Source: Flammula alnicola (lineage: Eukaryota; Basidiomycota; Agaricomycetes; Agaricales; Strophariaceae). Taken from it: a stretch of 24,611 nt of DNA. The stretch lies in contig JADNRV010000562.1 in assembly GCA_015499995.1 (NCBI GenBank), forward strand, positions 1 through 24,611. Reading direction: 5' to 3'. The stretch's first letter is position 1. Each line of letters opens with the position of its first letter. Positions 10,590 through 19,958 of this stretch are shown one piece after another. The position numbers and the translations under genes were made by a program. Below the pieces are notes generated by a model that worked only from the letters and a program-made list of their open reading frames with translations, made no database searches and was not told the DNA's origin.

Positions 10590-10907
10590 ATGAACTCAAC
10601 AACGTCCTTCACCTCCACTTCCTCGTTGATGCCCTCGTCATCACATAAATCATCCACCAAGAACTGGGAATCCGCTTTCGGAGAATTATCATCATCGTAC
10701 GGCTTCAGCGGTGGTATCCCTTCGTTGCCCCAGAAGGTCTCGAAGTCTACCAAGTCGAAAACGAAAGTCCCGAAGTCATCGACTCCTTCCTCGCAACCAC
10801 AATCCTCAGTGACCCGCCAGCCGAAGGACTACGAATCCGCCTTCGGGTCCTTGTCAGCGACTTACGGTTTTGGAGGCGGTGTCCCATCCTTATCCAGCAA
10901 GAAATAG
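10590..10907 (+). CDS. Small protein with two YGF repeats, function unknown
   Basis: Single-exon frame of 105 residues. The ATG at 10590 is chosen; an in-frame GTG at 10572 is not a likely start. The protein is Ser/Thr/Lys/Pro-rich and almost free of Cys, with no signal peptide or membrane segment. It carries two copies of a 21-residue unit, residues 26-46 (WESAFGELSSSYGFSGGIPSL) with the second at 81-101, identical at 15 of 21 positions. The pattern is [WY]ESAFG-x-LS-x-x-YGF-x-GG-x-PSL. A Lys/Ser/Pro linker joins them, and a basic tail ends the protein. The repeats look like short linear binding motifs in a disordered chain rather than a folded domain; that is inference. Four bZIP sites and a TATA-like box lie upstream, and a clean intron lies in the 3'UTR, so the gene is probably expressed and stress- or nutrient-regulated. 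I recall similar short fungal proteins but no assigned function. Confidence 0.75.
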   Translation: MNSTTSFTSTSSLMPSSSHKSSTKNWESAFGELSSSYGFSGGIPSLPQKVSKSTKSKTKVPKSSTPSSQPQSSVTRQPKDYESAFGSLSATYGFGGGVPSLSSKK

Positions 10908-10936
10908 CGGTTCTCTGACGTGCCCAAAAGATTAAG

Positions 10937-10996
10937 GTACGTATCATTTAGAAAATTTGTTGATGACAAGCATATTAACTAGACTCTTTACTTCAG
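10937..10996 (+). other. Probable 3'UTR intron of the YGF-repeat gene
   Basis: ATTAAG|GTACGT ... TTACTTCAG|GCC gives a 60-nt intron with a branch-like TTAAC 20 bases before the acceptor. It starts 29 bases after the TAG stop. It has consensus donor, branch and acceptor and the size of the coding introns in this window. Confidence 0.45.
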
Positions 10997-12021
10997 GCCA
11001 ATGATATCTCAATCATATTTTCTTGTCGCCCAATGTTACTATCTAGTCACGCCCCATGGCACATCGAGCATCCGCGGCTCAGCGGCTCAATCGCGTCGTC
11101 TGACGCCCTAAATCTGAAGACAAAGTGCTTTATTTACTTACCTGACTTCCCGATTGCCTACGTACTACCTACCTTACCTAGATTTATTACATCTTTATGT
11201 CCCGTAGACGTCGCGCTTGTCGACGTCGTTTGTGTTAGTAATCGTATTCGAATATTTCACCGTGAAATTCACATGTATATGTGAATTACATTATTGCCTT
11301 AAGTCAGTAAGTACTGCGGAGCGCAGTAGTGTGCCTGACGGCGCTTGGGCGACGTAAAATGGTAATATGCCCCACCCGTCACGGTTGATCCTGTTTTTTT
11401 TTTCGGATCGGCGGAATACTATTACTTAGTACCCGAGTTCGGTAAACATAGTGTAGTACCGCGACATTCCTAACGAACATTTCTTTCTTTCTCTGAGTTA
11501 TTTATTCCTCACCTTGGTCTTTACAAAGTTAATATTTATATCATATTACAGTATGGTGGGCCTGACCAATGTTTAAGCGCTGGAACTTCGACGCAGATTC
11601 GATTAAGTTCAACAGGTACTGACTGGAATCTTGTGTAAATAATTGGTACTAGGAGGGTTCGTCAAGTTATCGCAAGATTTCGTCTTTAAAGTACGTAAAT
11701 CCATTTATTGAGATGTCTATTCCAATCTTCATGCAGTTATTCCGCTTCAAGATCGCAATATACTCCCATCCGCGTCTTCAGGATCTGCTCGCTGGTCTCA
11801 GCTACCAGTGGTTGTGCAATGTGGCCTATATTTATGCATCAATATACCATTCGCGTATCATGAAATCGACCTACTACTTCACAACTTGGCGGTAGGAATT
11901 TCCAGATGTTACTGATTCTGATGTACACGGAAGATGGAGTCGGGCCGATCATCGGATCAACCCAGCTCGATCGCTGACGCGTGACGATTCAGAGGCGCCC
12001 GTCGAAAACATTCATGCTGCC
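10997..12021. other. Intergenic, AT-richer, no gene seen
   Basis: About 1 kb with no supportable gene. At 11255-11287 two inverted repeats are nested side by side: TTTCAC-C-GTGAAA, overlapping AATTCACAT-GTAT-ATGTGAATT. A run of ten T lies near 11393. No tRNA or 5S-like structure was found on inspection. Confidence 0.4.
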
Positions 12022-12204
12022 ATGGAATTTTTTGGGAATTTTGTCTCAGCTCTAGGTTCGAAGATAGCTTCTGCAGAAAAAGCGGGCGCATCGCACATCC
12101 GTGCTATCCCGTCCGAACGCGTAAAGAACAATCCAAGCGTATCGAAATCGTTGAAAGCTCCAGCCTGCTCCAGTTCCGTCCCGGCCCGCGCACGTGCTCT
12201 GTGA
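12022..12204 (+). CDS. Doubtful small open frame
   Basis: An ATG in a fair context (GCTGCCATGG) opens 60 codons, MEFFGNFVSALGSK..., ending in TGA. A GTGAGT donor sits exactly at the stop (12200), so it might instead be a first exon. A possible downstream exon ends at a GTAAGA donor at 12300, but no continuation of the gene is visible before the GNAT at 12572. No family is recognised. It could be a remnant or chance. Confidence 0.2.
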   Translation: MEFFGNFVSALGSKIASAEKAGASHIRAIPSERVKNNPSVSKSLKAPACSSSVPARARAL

Positions 12205-12571
12205 GTATGCAGGAAATCCCCATTGAATCCCAGAGCTCAAGCGACGTTCCGTGCAGTCACGGTGCCACAGATTGACCGTGCCTTCTTTTCTCAGGACAAA
12301 GTAAGAAAAGAGTTGGTATGTAGCATCAGTTTATCTCCCTAACGATTAGCTCACATCGCATCCATGAAGTGCAACTCTGTAATCTTCAAACGTAAAGTCA
12401 AATGGTGAGAGTCAATTTTCCCATCGCAAAGCAACTGACCTACCTCCTGCGGGCTGTATGTAAGGCCTGTGAAATTTTTTTAACGTATTGCATGGCCGCC
12501 GCTGTCAGTGATGCCGATCACGCTATCGAACCAATAAATATGGTTGTTCTTATGTTGAGGGCAAAGTGAAA

Positions 12572-13695
12572 ATGACCGACTCTGCAGCACCCGCCTCCCA
12601 TCCCCAGCAGCCATATATCCGACTTGCTACACTAGAAGACCTCGATAAGATCGTGGACATTGCTGGCCGCGCTTTTATACATGACCCCGTCATAAATTAT
12701 TTTGGCAATGTGAAAAAGGTGCGTGTGAAGCACGTGTAGCTGGCTTTAACTTATCTTCGTTTTCCAGTTACTAGAAGCAGATATCGACGTGAAGGAATGC
12801 CAGGATAGAAGAATATTTTTCAGACTTCTTACTAAAGCATGCTTTCTTGTTGGAGGCCGCATCACCGTTATCGTCGATCCAACTAAGAAAGATTCCAATG
12901 GCGACAAGATTGTCGCAGGCGCGTTGTGGCTGCCTCCCAAGAAACGCCTGGCCGTTTGGATGGTTCCAACTATTCTTAAAGCTGGGGTGGTTTCTGTTTT
13001 GAAGAGATGGGGCTTAACGGGGTTGCTGGTGAGTTCATTGGCATATTATCTATGACTTTAGGGTCCCTGAACAGATGGTTAATTAGCGAGTTGTCGTTGA
13101 TTATCAAGGCACTGCTGAATCGAAAATGCACCTATGCTTCAAAAATAACGGGGTGAAGAAATCCCCTGAAGATTCATGGTACTTGCAACTAGTCTTTACC
13201 GATCCAGACTACCAAGGCCGAGGTGCGTTGCGGGTACTCCCTAATGTGGCATAATGCTTGTGAGTATAGACTTACATTAAGTTCGCAGGTTTCATGTCTC
13301 TTCTCGTCCGTGAAGCTTTTGCACATGCACCCCAAGATACTTATGTGTTGGAGGCCACGACTGCAAAATCCAGGGATCAATACTTACATTTAGGTTTTGA
13401 GGTGAGTCGTTGTCTCAACGGCGCCGTAAGGTACTTCAATGTCAAGGATAACGGCTGATTTTCATCCGAAGTCCCCACCGCTATCAACTTCGGCAAGGGA
13501 AAGGCGGACGGCAGGGGAGTTGCAACGTCGGGCGCAGATGCAGTTGGAGTCGAAATTTGGGCCATGGCAAAAGTACGTTAACGTCCTGGATTTTGTGGAC
13601 ATCCAGAATGTTTGCTTATCTTGAACTCCGTCCATTCTGATTAGTGGCCAGCCGCAAAAACAGATGCCTCGACGCCAAGCCAACCGGAAACTTGA
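12572..13695 (+). CDS. GNAT-family N-acetyltransferase, tandem copy 1
   Basis: Six exons: 12572-12718, 12768-13028, 13087-13222, 13289-13401, 13471-13572 and 13645-13695; about 231 residues. GNATs transfer acetyl from acetyl-CoA to an amine. Seen here: the N-terminal IRLATLEDLDKIVDIAGRAF block typical of the fold, VAGALWLPP, then beta 4 LQLVFTDPDYQGRGFMSLLVREA. Its QGRGFM is the acetyl-CoA pyrophosphate loop (Q/R-x-x-G-x-G/A with Met in the last place). VLEATTAKSRDQYLHLGFE is motif B. The substrate is unknown. The protein ends WAMAK|WPAAKTD. One base appears to be missing at the exon 5 acceptor: the genomic AAG|TCCCC gives the wrong frame, whereas GTC CCC ACC (13471) continues the family sequence. 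A CCAATAAATA stretch at 12531-12540, 32 bases before the ATG, may serve as core promoter. Its paralogue lies 1.5 kb downstream. Confidence 0.82.
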
Positions 13696-15176
13696 AGAGT
13701 CGGAGCAGTCAAGAGGGAAGGATGAGCATTTCAAGAGCCTTTAGGTTGCGCTTGTCATGGACTTGTCTGTTCTCTTGACCCTAGTCCAATGTGGGATTAG
13801 CTTGGCGAGAACAGGATATGTCATCGGAAGGAGAGACTGTCAGAGAGACTACAAGACCAGACAGCGAAACTTGAGGTGTTAAGCATAGTGCCCTTGGATT
13901 TGTTCTGCCAGTGGACGCCTGACAGTAATGAAGTTAGTAGTTCTAATATGGAGAGTTTCCGCAACTGAGTTGAAAGCAGGATAAATTTTGTGAATATGGT
14001 GGAGTTCGGTGGCTAGAGCCTAGAGGTTTTCGCTGTCTTTGTAAACTTACGCTGGGTAGAACGGCCTCGGATGGCGCGGAGAGAAGGATTTCCCACGGTC
14101 AGTGTTTTTTTTCTTCTTCTGAGATGTATCCAGTACTTTGTGCTCGACATATTGAATCACTCCGGCTTTCAGCTTCGAACTTTGATAATCTATGATCCAT
14201 CTGCCTCAGAGGGTCATTCAAATCAAGTCCAGACCTTCTTTGCTCTTGTTCCGACCTTGCTCAGGCTCGCAGTGAGACGCGATGCGCCTTTCAGAAGCGT
14301 GCTCTTCGGACTCTTTGGTGCTTCTTTATCCTCCAAACATCTATGCCTTCAGTGGGCTCTCTAGCTATTGGGAAAACATCTCTTGAAATCGAAAACGCGT
14401 TCGAATAAACTCTTCGGCAACAATTTACTATGGCCTAAACAGCGCTCATGCTCACGACATTGAAGTTCGTTCACTGGATTGTTTGTATAATTATATATAG
14501 CTCTCTCTCCAGCTTCCTCTTGGATCTGAGGGCTCTAGGCTGTATCATTTATCGCTTTTCATAAAACTTCAAAACAAACGTATGGGACAGTGGCCACCCA
14601 ATTCTCTGTTCCAGGGCTTAAAGTTGTCCGCGGACGTACGCTGGAACCCTGATTGAACTGACCCCAGGCATGTCGAGGCTGACATTTCCCCATAAACTAT
14701 CCTTGATTTTTGTTCCGACACGAAGCCACGAGAACATGCAATGCGACACTTCAGCTTCGAACAATTTAAATATAGAACAGGTTCGCAGGTTGTGTAGGGG
14801 CGCGCCTTCAAGCTTAAGTGCTAATGCCCATGCCATTATGGGTGCGTTCGAGCTTTCGCTGTCTTTTTGTCCTGTCGAATGACCTAGTACCAAACTCTCG
14901 CAATATAGCATTCAAAGTCGAGAAATGCTCGAGGACGGAAAAAGCGGGACCTACATAAGGGAAAGATTCATCACAGGCATGATATCTAAGATCTAAGCCC
15001 TAAGCTTATCATGTCGAACTCAGGTATGCGGACCGCAGAAATCAACCCTTCGCTAGTTTGACATATCAGCCGACCTTGGGTACTGTATAGCACATTGCAC
15101 ACAAGAAGTTCGAGTGCTTTAAAGCCATGGAGAGCAGTGCTTTCATTCTCGTCGATACCCAAGCCCAGTTCAAATC
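13696..15176. other. Intergenic between the two GNAT copies, no gene seen
   Basis: About 1.5 kb. Open frames exist on both strands around 14071-14364 (plus, 97 codons, ending in TAG) and, overlapping it, about 53 codons on the minus strand. Neither has a recognised motif or flanking splice sites. No trace of a third GNAT copy was found by eye. Confidence 0.4.
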
Positions 15177-16230
15177 ATGAAGAACGCTTACATTCGCGCT
15201 GCTCGGCCTAGGGATTTCGAACGCATCTCGGATGTTGGCGCCTCGAGCTTGATCGACGACCCTTTGTTGACATATTTCGGCTGTACCACATCCGTGAGTT
15301 GGACTACTTAACGCACTCTCTATTGCTTTCTTTATAGAAGTGGCGATCATAACTGACACATTCGCAGGTCTCGTTGAAATCATATGTTCAGTTCATATTG
15401 CACTCAAGCTGGCAAGTTGGAGGCGTCATCGACATGGTGTGCGTACCCTCCACGGACCCAGAGGACGACGAAGGAGAGAAAATTGCCGCAGTTGCTATTT
15501 GGCTTCCTCCGAGCAAGCGTGTCACCGCATGGAATATGTACACCTTGATCCGGTCAGGCATTCTTTCGCTTACTCAGTCGTTAGGCGTCCAAGGAATTAT
15601 GGTCAGTACATGGTTCTATTTATGAATAGGCCTGTCGTCTCATGTTGTAACCCGGCTTTAGCGCATGGCTTGGGAATATCCCAGAATTGCGGAAGAGTCA
15701 TGGAGGCAGGGCCATTTTTGTCTCCAAGAAGGCCCTCGGTGGTCACATAATGATACCTGGTGTTTTAAACTAGCATTCACGGCGCCAGCGTACCGACGAC
15801 AAGGTTAGGTTCTAAAACTCCCAACACAAGTCAATTACGAACGATTTATACCCGCAGGTATGATGTCAAAGATGCTCCGAGAGAGGATAGCCAAAGCCCC
15901 GGAGTCATGCTTCACTCTCGAGGCCACCTCTTCAAAAACGCAAGCATATTTCCAGCATTTCGATTTCGAGGTTCAGTACTTCTCTTCATTCATTATTACC
16001 TCCGCACATTAATAACTATCCTGTATTTTTGCAGGTCATGAACTATTCCAGGGTGGGTACAGGATGTGTGGACGAATCTGGCAACGCCGCACCCGCAGGT
16101 TCTGGAGTTCAGATATTCTCGATGATCAAGGCATGTCTTCACAGGGCGAAGGCCGCCGTTCTTGAATCTTGAGGATTAACGCAAATTTTCTCTTTTTCAG
16201 AGGAGTGTTGATTATAAGGATCTTTCATAA
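15177..16230 (+). CDS. GNAT-family N-acetyltransferase, tandem copy 2
   Basis: Six exons: 15177-15293, 15368-15601, 15662-15803, 15858-15970, 16035-16130 and 16201-16230; 243 residues, frames intact. It shows the same fold blocks as copy 1: IRAARPRDFERISDVGASS, AVAIWLPPSKR, FKLAFTAPAYRRQGMMSKMLRE (acetyl-CoA loop RRQGMM) and FTLEATSSKTQAYFQHFDFE. All five introns lie at the same protein positions and phases (0, 0, 1, 0, 0) as in copy 1, and exon 4 is 113 bases in both. The last intron has a GC donor (AAG|GCATGT ... TTTTTCAG|AGG). If it is not spliced, the frame reads 15 further codons to TGA at 16173. The 5' splice choice in intron 1 skips a TAG acceptor that would lead to a stop. Divergence in the middle exons suggests an old duplication and perhaps different substrates. 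Confidence 0.85.
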
Positions 16231-16442
16231 ATGTTTGGGGCTCTTTGATTCTATTCATTTAAAAAAGAACAACGAAACATCGCTATCGCGAACTAATTTA
16301 TAAGAAAGAGTCCCGAGTAGCTGCGTTCAAGATGATACACGCATTATCGCGTTTTTATACCAAGTCAGGGTAATCTAATAATGCATTTTTGCGGCTTCTA
16401 TGATACATATGCATTGTCAATGAGATATAGAGAGCGACTAGC
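16231..16442. other. Convergent 3' ends of GNAT copy 2 and rvt
   Basis: A 212-base spacer between a plus-strand stop (16230) and a minus-strand stop (16443). It is AT-rich and has no gene. The two transcripts must end here or overlap in antisense. Confidence 0.5.
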
Positions 16443-16919
16443 CTACTGGTCCAACTTCATCCTCGAGCTTCTGAACAACTGCACCATCCCGACCGGAATC
16501 AAGCCCGGATCCACGGCCTTCAGACCTCCAAACTTCTTTATGACACCCTCGCCATACATACTGATCACCCACTTCTCGTACCAATCCATCCTGACCCACG
16601 GCTTGGACGGATCGCCATTGACCACCTCGCGTACCTTGGGCACTAGGTCGACGTTGAGAGCCTCCGGAGACTCCAACATGTTCCTGTACGAGGCGCCCCA
16701 GCTGGCGAGCCAAGACTCGCGCAAAGATGTGTACTCCTCGAACGACATGAACTCGGCCTTGAAGAGGTCGGAGTAGGAACCATGCTTCAGACGTCGCTCG
16801 TCTACGTCTTGCTCCCAGACTTCCTTCGTCCGAGCATAGATTTTACGGTCGGTTTGGATGCGCTTGATGAACTTCTGGTCGGCCATCGCCTTATCCTCCT
16901 CGAAAATTTCCTCCTCCTC

Positions 16920-16953
<34 letters not shown>

Positions 16954-19273
16954 GCGACCCAGCCAGGTTCGGACTCGTTATCGGCATCAGCGTCGCCGTA
17001 GGTGGCGAGGGGCTTGTCCCGCCTCTCCAGCGCAAAGAGCTCGAGCATCGTGTTGCGAAGCTCCAGACCGCCACTACTGATAGGAAAGTAGAAGTATCCT
17101 TCCGGCAGGTCCGTGATGCCAAAGCGCTCTTCCAGAGTCAACCTGAGATACCCCACAGCACCGTCCTCAGAACCGGGGAATAGCTCGCGCTGGATACGCG
17201 CAAGGGTGTCGATCACCTCGACGACGTGGACCTTACCGAAGCAGTTCGCAGGAATGCCGCCAAAGTTGCGCAAGAAGAAGGTCATGTATTTGTTGTAGGC
17301 ATTGACCCAGCCGAAGATGGACCTGGTGCTGGCTAGCTGGCGGCGCATCTCGACGATGTGGAGGTCGACGTCCTTTTGGTCGAGGAGGAAGCGCGACTGC
17401 GCTTGGTCGAACCTAAGGAAACCCCACCGGATCTCGCCCTTCGGCAGAGCAGACGAAGCCTCAGTGGTAGGACCAACGCAGGCAGAACCCGTCTTCTTCT
17501 CGTTGAACTTGAGTCCTACGAGCCCGGCGTAATTGTTCATCTCTGCCCACCCATTGGCGACCTTCTTCGCGTCGGCATCCCAGAGCCATAGATCGTCGTG
17601 CATCCTGTAGAGGTAAAGTCCATTCGCGCGTTGGTTCACGGCAAAGTCCATGATGAAGACGACGACCTCTCCGCAGACCACGCTCAACGAGTAACTGATC
17701 GGCGTCCCGCGTCGACGAACGCGGGGCTCCGGTTCACCAGGGAAGCGCACAGGTGCTGACAGGAAGGACTTGTAGAAGCCCAGCCAGGTCTTCGACATGC
17801 CGAGGAATTCAAGGACGGTGAGAATCGACGTGTGCGGTAGTGATGGTCCGAACCACTCCAAGTCCGAGCAAACAGCCGCGTGCGTGCCGTACAGCGCCGT
17901 GTTGAGGTAGCATTCCGTAGTCATGAGGTGCAGCAGCTTTTGCTTGATGAGCGCTGGCCCGATGACGTTCTTATTGGTTGCGGGCGCGTCGACGAGGTCA
18001 TCGTATGGCTTCGGTTTGCTAGCCTCATCTTGCAGCTGGGTGAGAAAGAAGTTGTCTCGTCGTGTCTTGTCGCGCTGTGCGTCGATGGAAGTAGCACCGT
18101 TGTCCCCACGCAACTGCTCGGTCCTGCATTCCTTAACTGTGGCAACAGGTGGGGAAGGTCGAATCCAGGCTTTGCTATCGAAGATACGACGCAGAGCAGA
18201 TTTGAGCTTCACTTGCCATGCAACACCGATATGGTGCAGAAGCAGCGCGTCTACGATTTCGGGGTCAGTGAAGGCCCTACAATGAATCAAAAATAAATGT
18301 TAACACGGTGTGGTGATAATATTGGCGCGACAAACGGACCTATATTTGCCATTTAAATGACGGCGGAACTCCACGAGTATTCCCTCCTTCGGCCAGGCCC
18401 ATGAGTCTATACTCGCCATCCGCATGCTCAACACGCTCGCAACCTCGTCCAGCACGGTCGGGTTCTCCTCAAAGGCCTTGAGAGTCGTCCGTTTCTCTTC
18501 ATCCATGAGGCCGGCGGCAAGGAGGCCCTCGATCGCGTTCTTGACGTCAAACGCGGTAATCACCTTGCGCTGAAGCCAGTAGCTGAAGTCCTTGAGGTCT
18601 TTTCGCAGCTTCTCCAATGCCTTGGCGCCCTCCTCCGATTCGAACAGCCCTTCGAGATACGCGGTGAGCTTCGCGACGTCAACTGGATGGTCCTCGAAGA
18701 TGATCGACTGCAGCTTCTCCTTCTGCTCGTACATCTCCTTCCTCCCAACTTCCACGTAGTCGGCGCCCTTGGTGTCGCTCCCCCCGTCGAGCCGAAATCA
18801 CTGTCCACATCTCCGTCATCCACCCCAGCCTGGTACGCCAGCGCCACCGAGTCCCCACTAGTCAACCATTCGTTAAACAAATTTCCGAACAACTTCGCCG
18901 CGTCGAATCGGATGACGTTGTGGCGGATGTGCTCCTCGAGAGTCTCCGCCCAGCCCTCTGCGATCTCGCGGCTGAAGCTAGGGTCCTTCTTCGCCTGCTG
19001 CAGCCAAAACTCCAGAGTGTTCAGCTGCAGGCTCCCGCCGACAATCTTGTCGTAAGAGAGCGCCCCAGAACCGGTCCAAGACTTGATGGCTTTGGCAAGG
19101 ATCTCAACCTTTTTGACGATGTCCCCCTTCTCACCGACAGCCTTGGCTTCCTCGAGGACTTTGGCGTGCGCCTGGTATACGAGCCGTTGTTTCTCAAGTT
19201 CCTGGAGCTTGATGTCGGTAATGAACTGGAGGGTCTGACCGAAAGAATTCTTTGCAGCAGCAGTAGACGCCAT
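16443..19273 (-). CDS. rvt: Cellular reverse-transcriptase-related protein (rvt type)
   Basis: Two exons, 19273-18340 and 18276-16443, with a 63-nt intron; about 922 residues allowing for one missing base. The rvt class is a family of domesticated, intron-bearing, non-mobile RTs known from fungi and a few other lineages. Seen here: a helical N-terminal ~310 residues rich in E/K/L, then an RT core. Motif A is around D450 (SDLEWFGPSLPH), motif B RRRGTPISYSLS (about 499-509), motif C YRMHDDLWLW with the catalytic Asp pair at about 539-540 (17597-17592), and motif D GLKFNEKKTG (about 567-576). All catalytic Asp are kept, so it may be an active nucleotidyl transferase. A run of ten Asp then five Glu lies in the C-terminal third. 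No integrase, endonuclease, RNase H, LTR or terminal repeats flank it. The frame breaks once at a G run (18780-18785), between DFGSTGG and DTKGADY. Start: the ATG at 19273; an in-frame ATG at 19378 lies within 10 bases of a TATA-like box and is less likely. Confidence 0.83.
16909..16952. repeat. Trinucleotide microsatellite inside rvt
   Basis: Four TCC units (16909-16920) are followed by ten TCG units and a partial one (16921-16952). On the coding strand they give poly-Asp (GAC/GAT-type codons) followed by poly-Glu. The unit of three keeps the frame, so length can vary without breaking the gene. Confidence 0.85.
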
Positions 19274-19958
19274 TTTGGAGAATAAGAATCGATTTGGAAG
19301 AGGAAATTGTTGAGTCGAGTATGAGAGTAGTGAAAATCTACCCAGGGGGATAGGAGATGTCTTTCGAACTATCAGCATCGAGGCTTGTATAGCAAAATCC
19401 AGACTCTGGCAGGTTCGACAATTATTCGGCGGTCGGCCCTTTTCAGGACATGTTTGACGTCAAAATCCACGACAAGGGTTTCACAGCCAACCAATCAGCG
19501 TATAAGATTGGGAGAAATGAACACGTTTCCACGAGTCACTTGAGGACATTAGAGACAATTGAGAGTCATTCCAGAGCGGTGCCGCCAGCTCATGAGTATT
19601 CGTGAATCATTATTGCGTCCGTCATAAATGTCATTTTAATTTTTAAAATGAGGTTGTCTGATGGACGACTGGCTAATATTTGTTTGGAAATCAACACAAT
19701 GGAGATTTGGAATAAACAATGCACAACAAAAACGTCAAGCAGCCACTTAGTGCTACTGCGTTAGTAGGACTCGTACTTTCGTTTGAACCGCCAGGGCGTC
19801 CGCGCAGCCTGAAACTTACTATTTCCTTTCATTTGAATGTTTCTTGACGTCCTATAAAGTGTGAGTTTTGGTCTAACAAGATTTCCATGGAATTTCAATC
19901 AACTAAGTTCTTGTCTGCTGCTTAGCCTGCAGGATAGGGAAACTGTTTCGAGTAGTTA
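19274..19958. promoter_or_regulatory. Divergent promoter region of rvt and Neo1
   Basis: About 685 bases separate the two divergent starts. On the minus strand a TATACAA box (19391-19385) and a C/T-rich leader precede rvt. On the plus strand TATAAA (19853-19858) precedes the Neo1 ATG by about 100 bases. Near the middle (19631-19651) is a perfect 9-bp inverted repeat, TCATTTTAA-TTT-TTAAAATGA. No coding signal is seen. Confidence 0.55.
19853..19858 (+). promoter_or_regulatory. TATA box of the Neo1-type ATPase gene
   Basis: TATAAA in the context CCTATAAAGTG, about 100 bases upstream of the ATG at 19959, with a plausible 5'UTR between. Confidence 0.5.

Noticed and set aside
14071..14364. 97-codon plus-strand frame and overlapping minus-strand frame between the GNAT copies
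   Set aside because: Both look equally plausible, neither has a known motif or splice support, and they exclude each other.
16443..19273. rvt as a LINE or LTR retrotransposon
   Set aside because: No endonuclease, integrase, protease, RNase H, terminal repeats or poly-A tail; it has a spliceosomal intron and HDDLW-type rvt motifs.
19274..19378. Upstream in-frame ATG for rvt giving a basic, acid-free, presequence-like extension
   Set aside because: The ATG at 19378 lies only 7 bases after a TATA-like box, and the stretch that follows is a C/T-rich leader; the ATG at 19273 is a better start. A mitochondrial isoform is not excluded.
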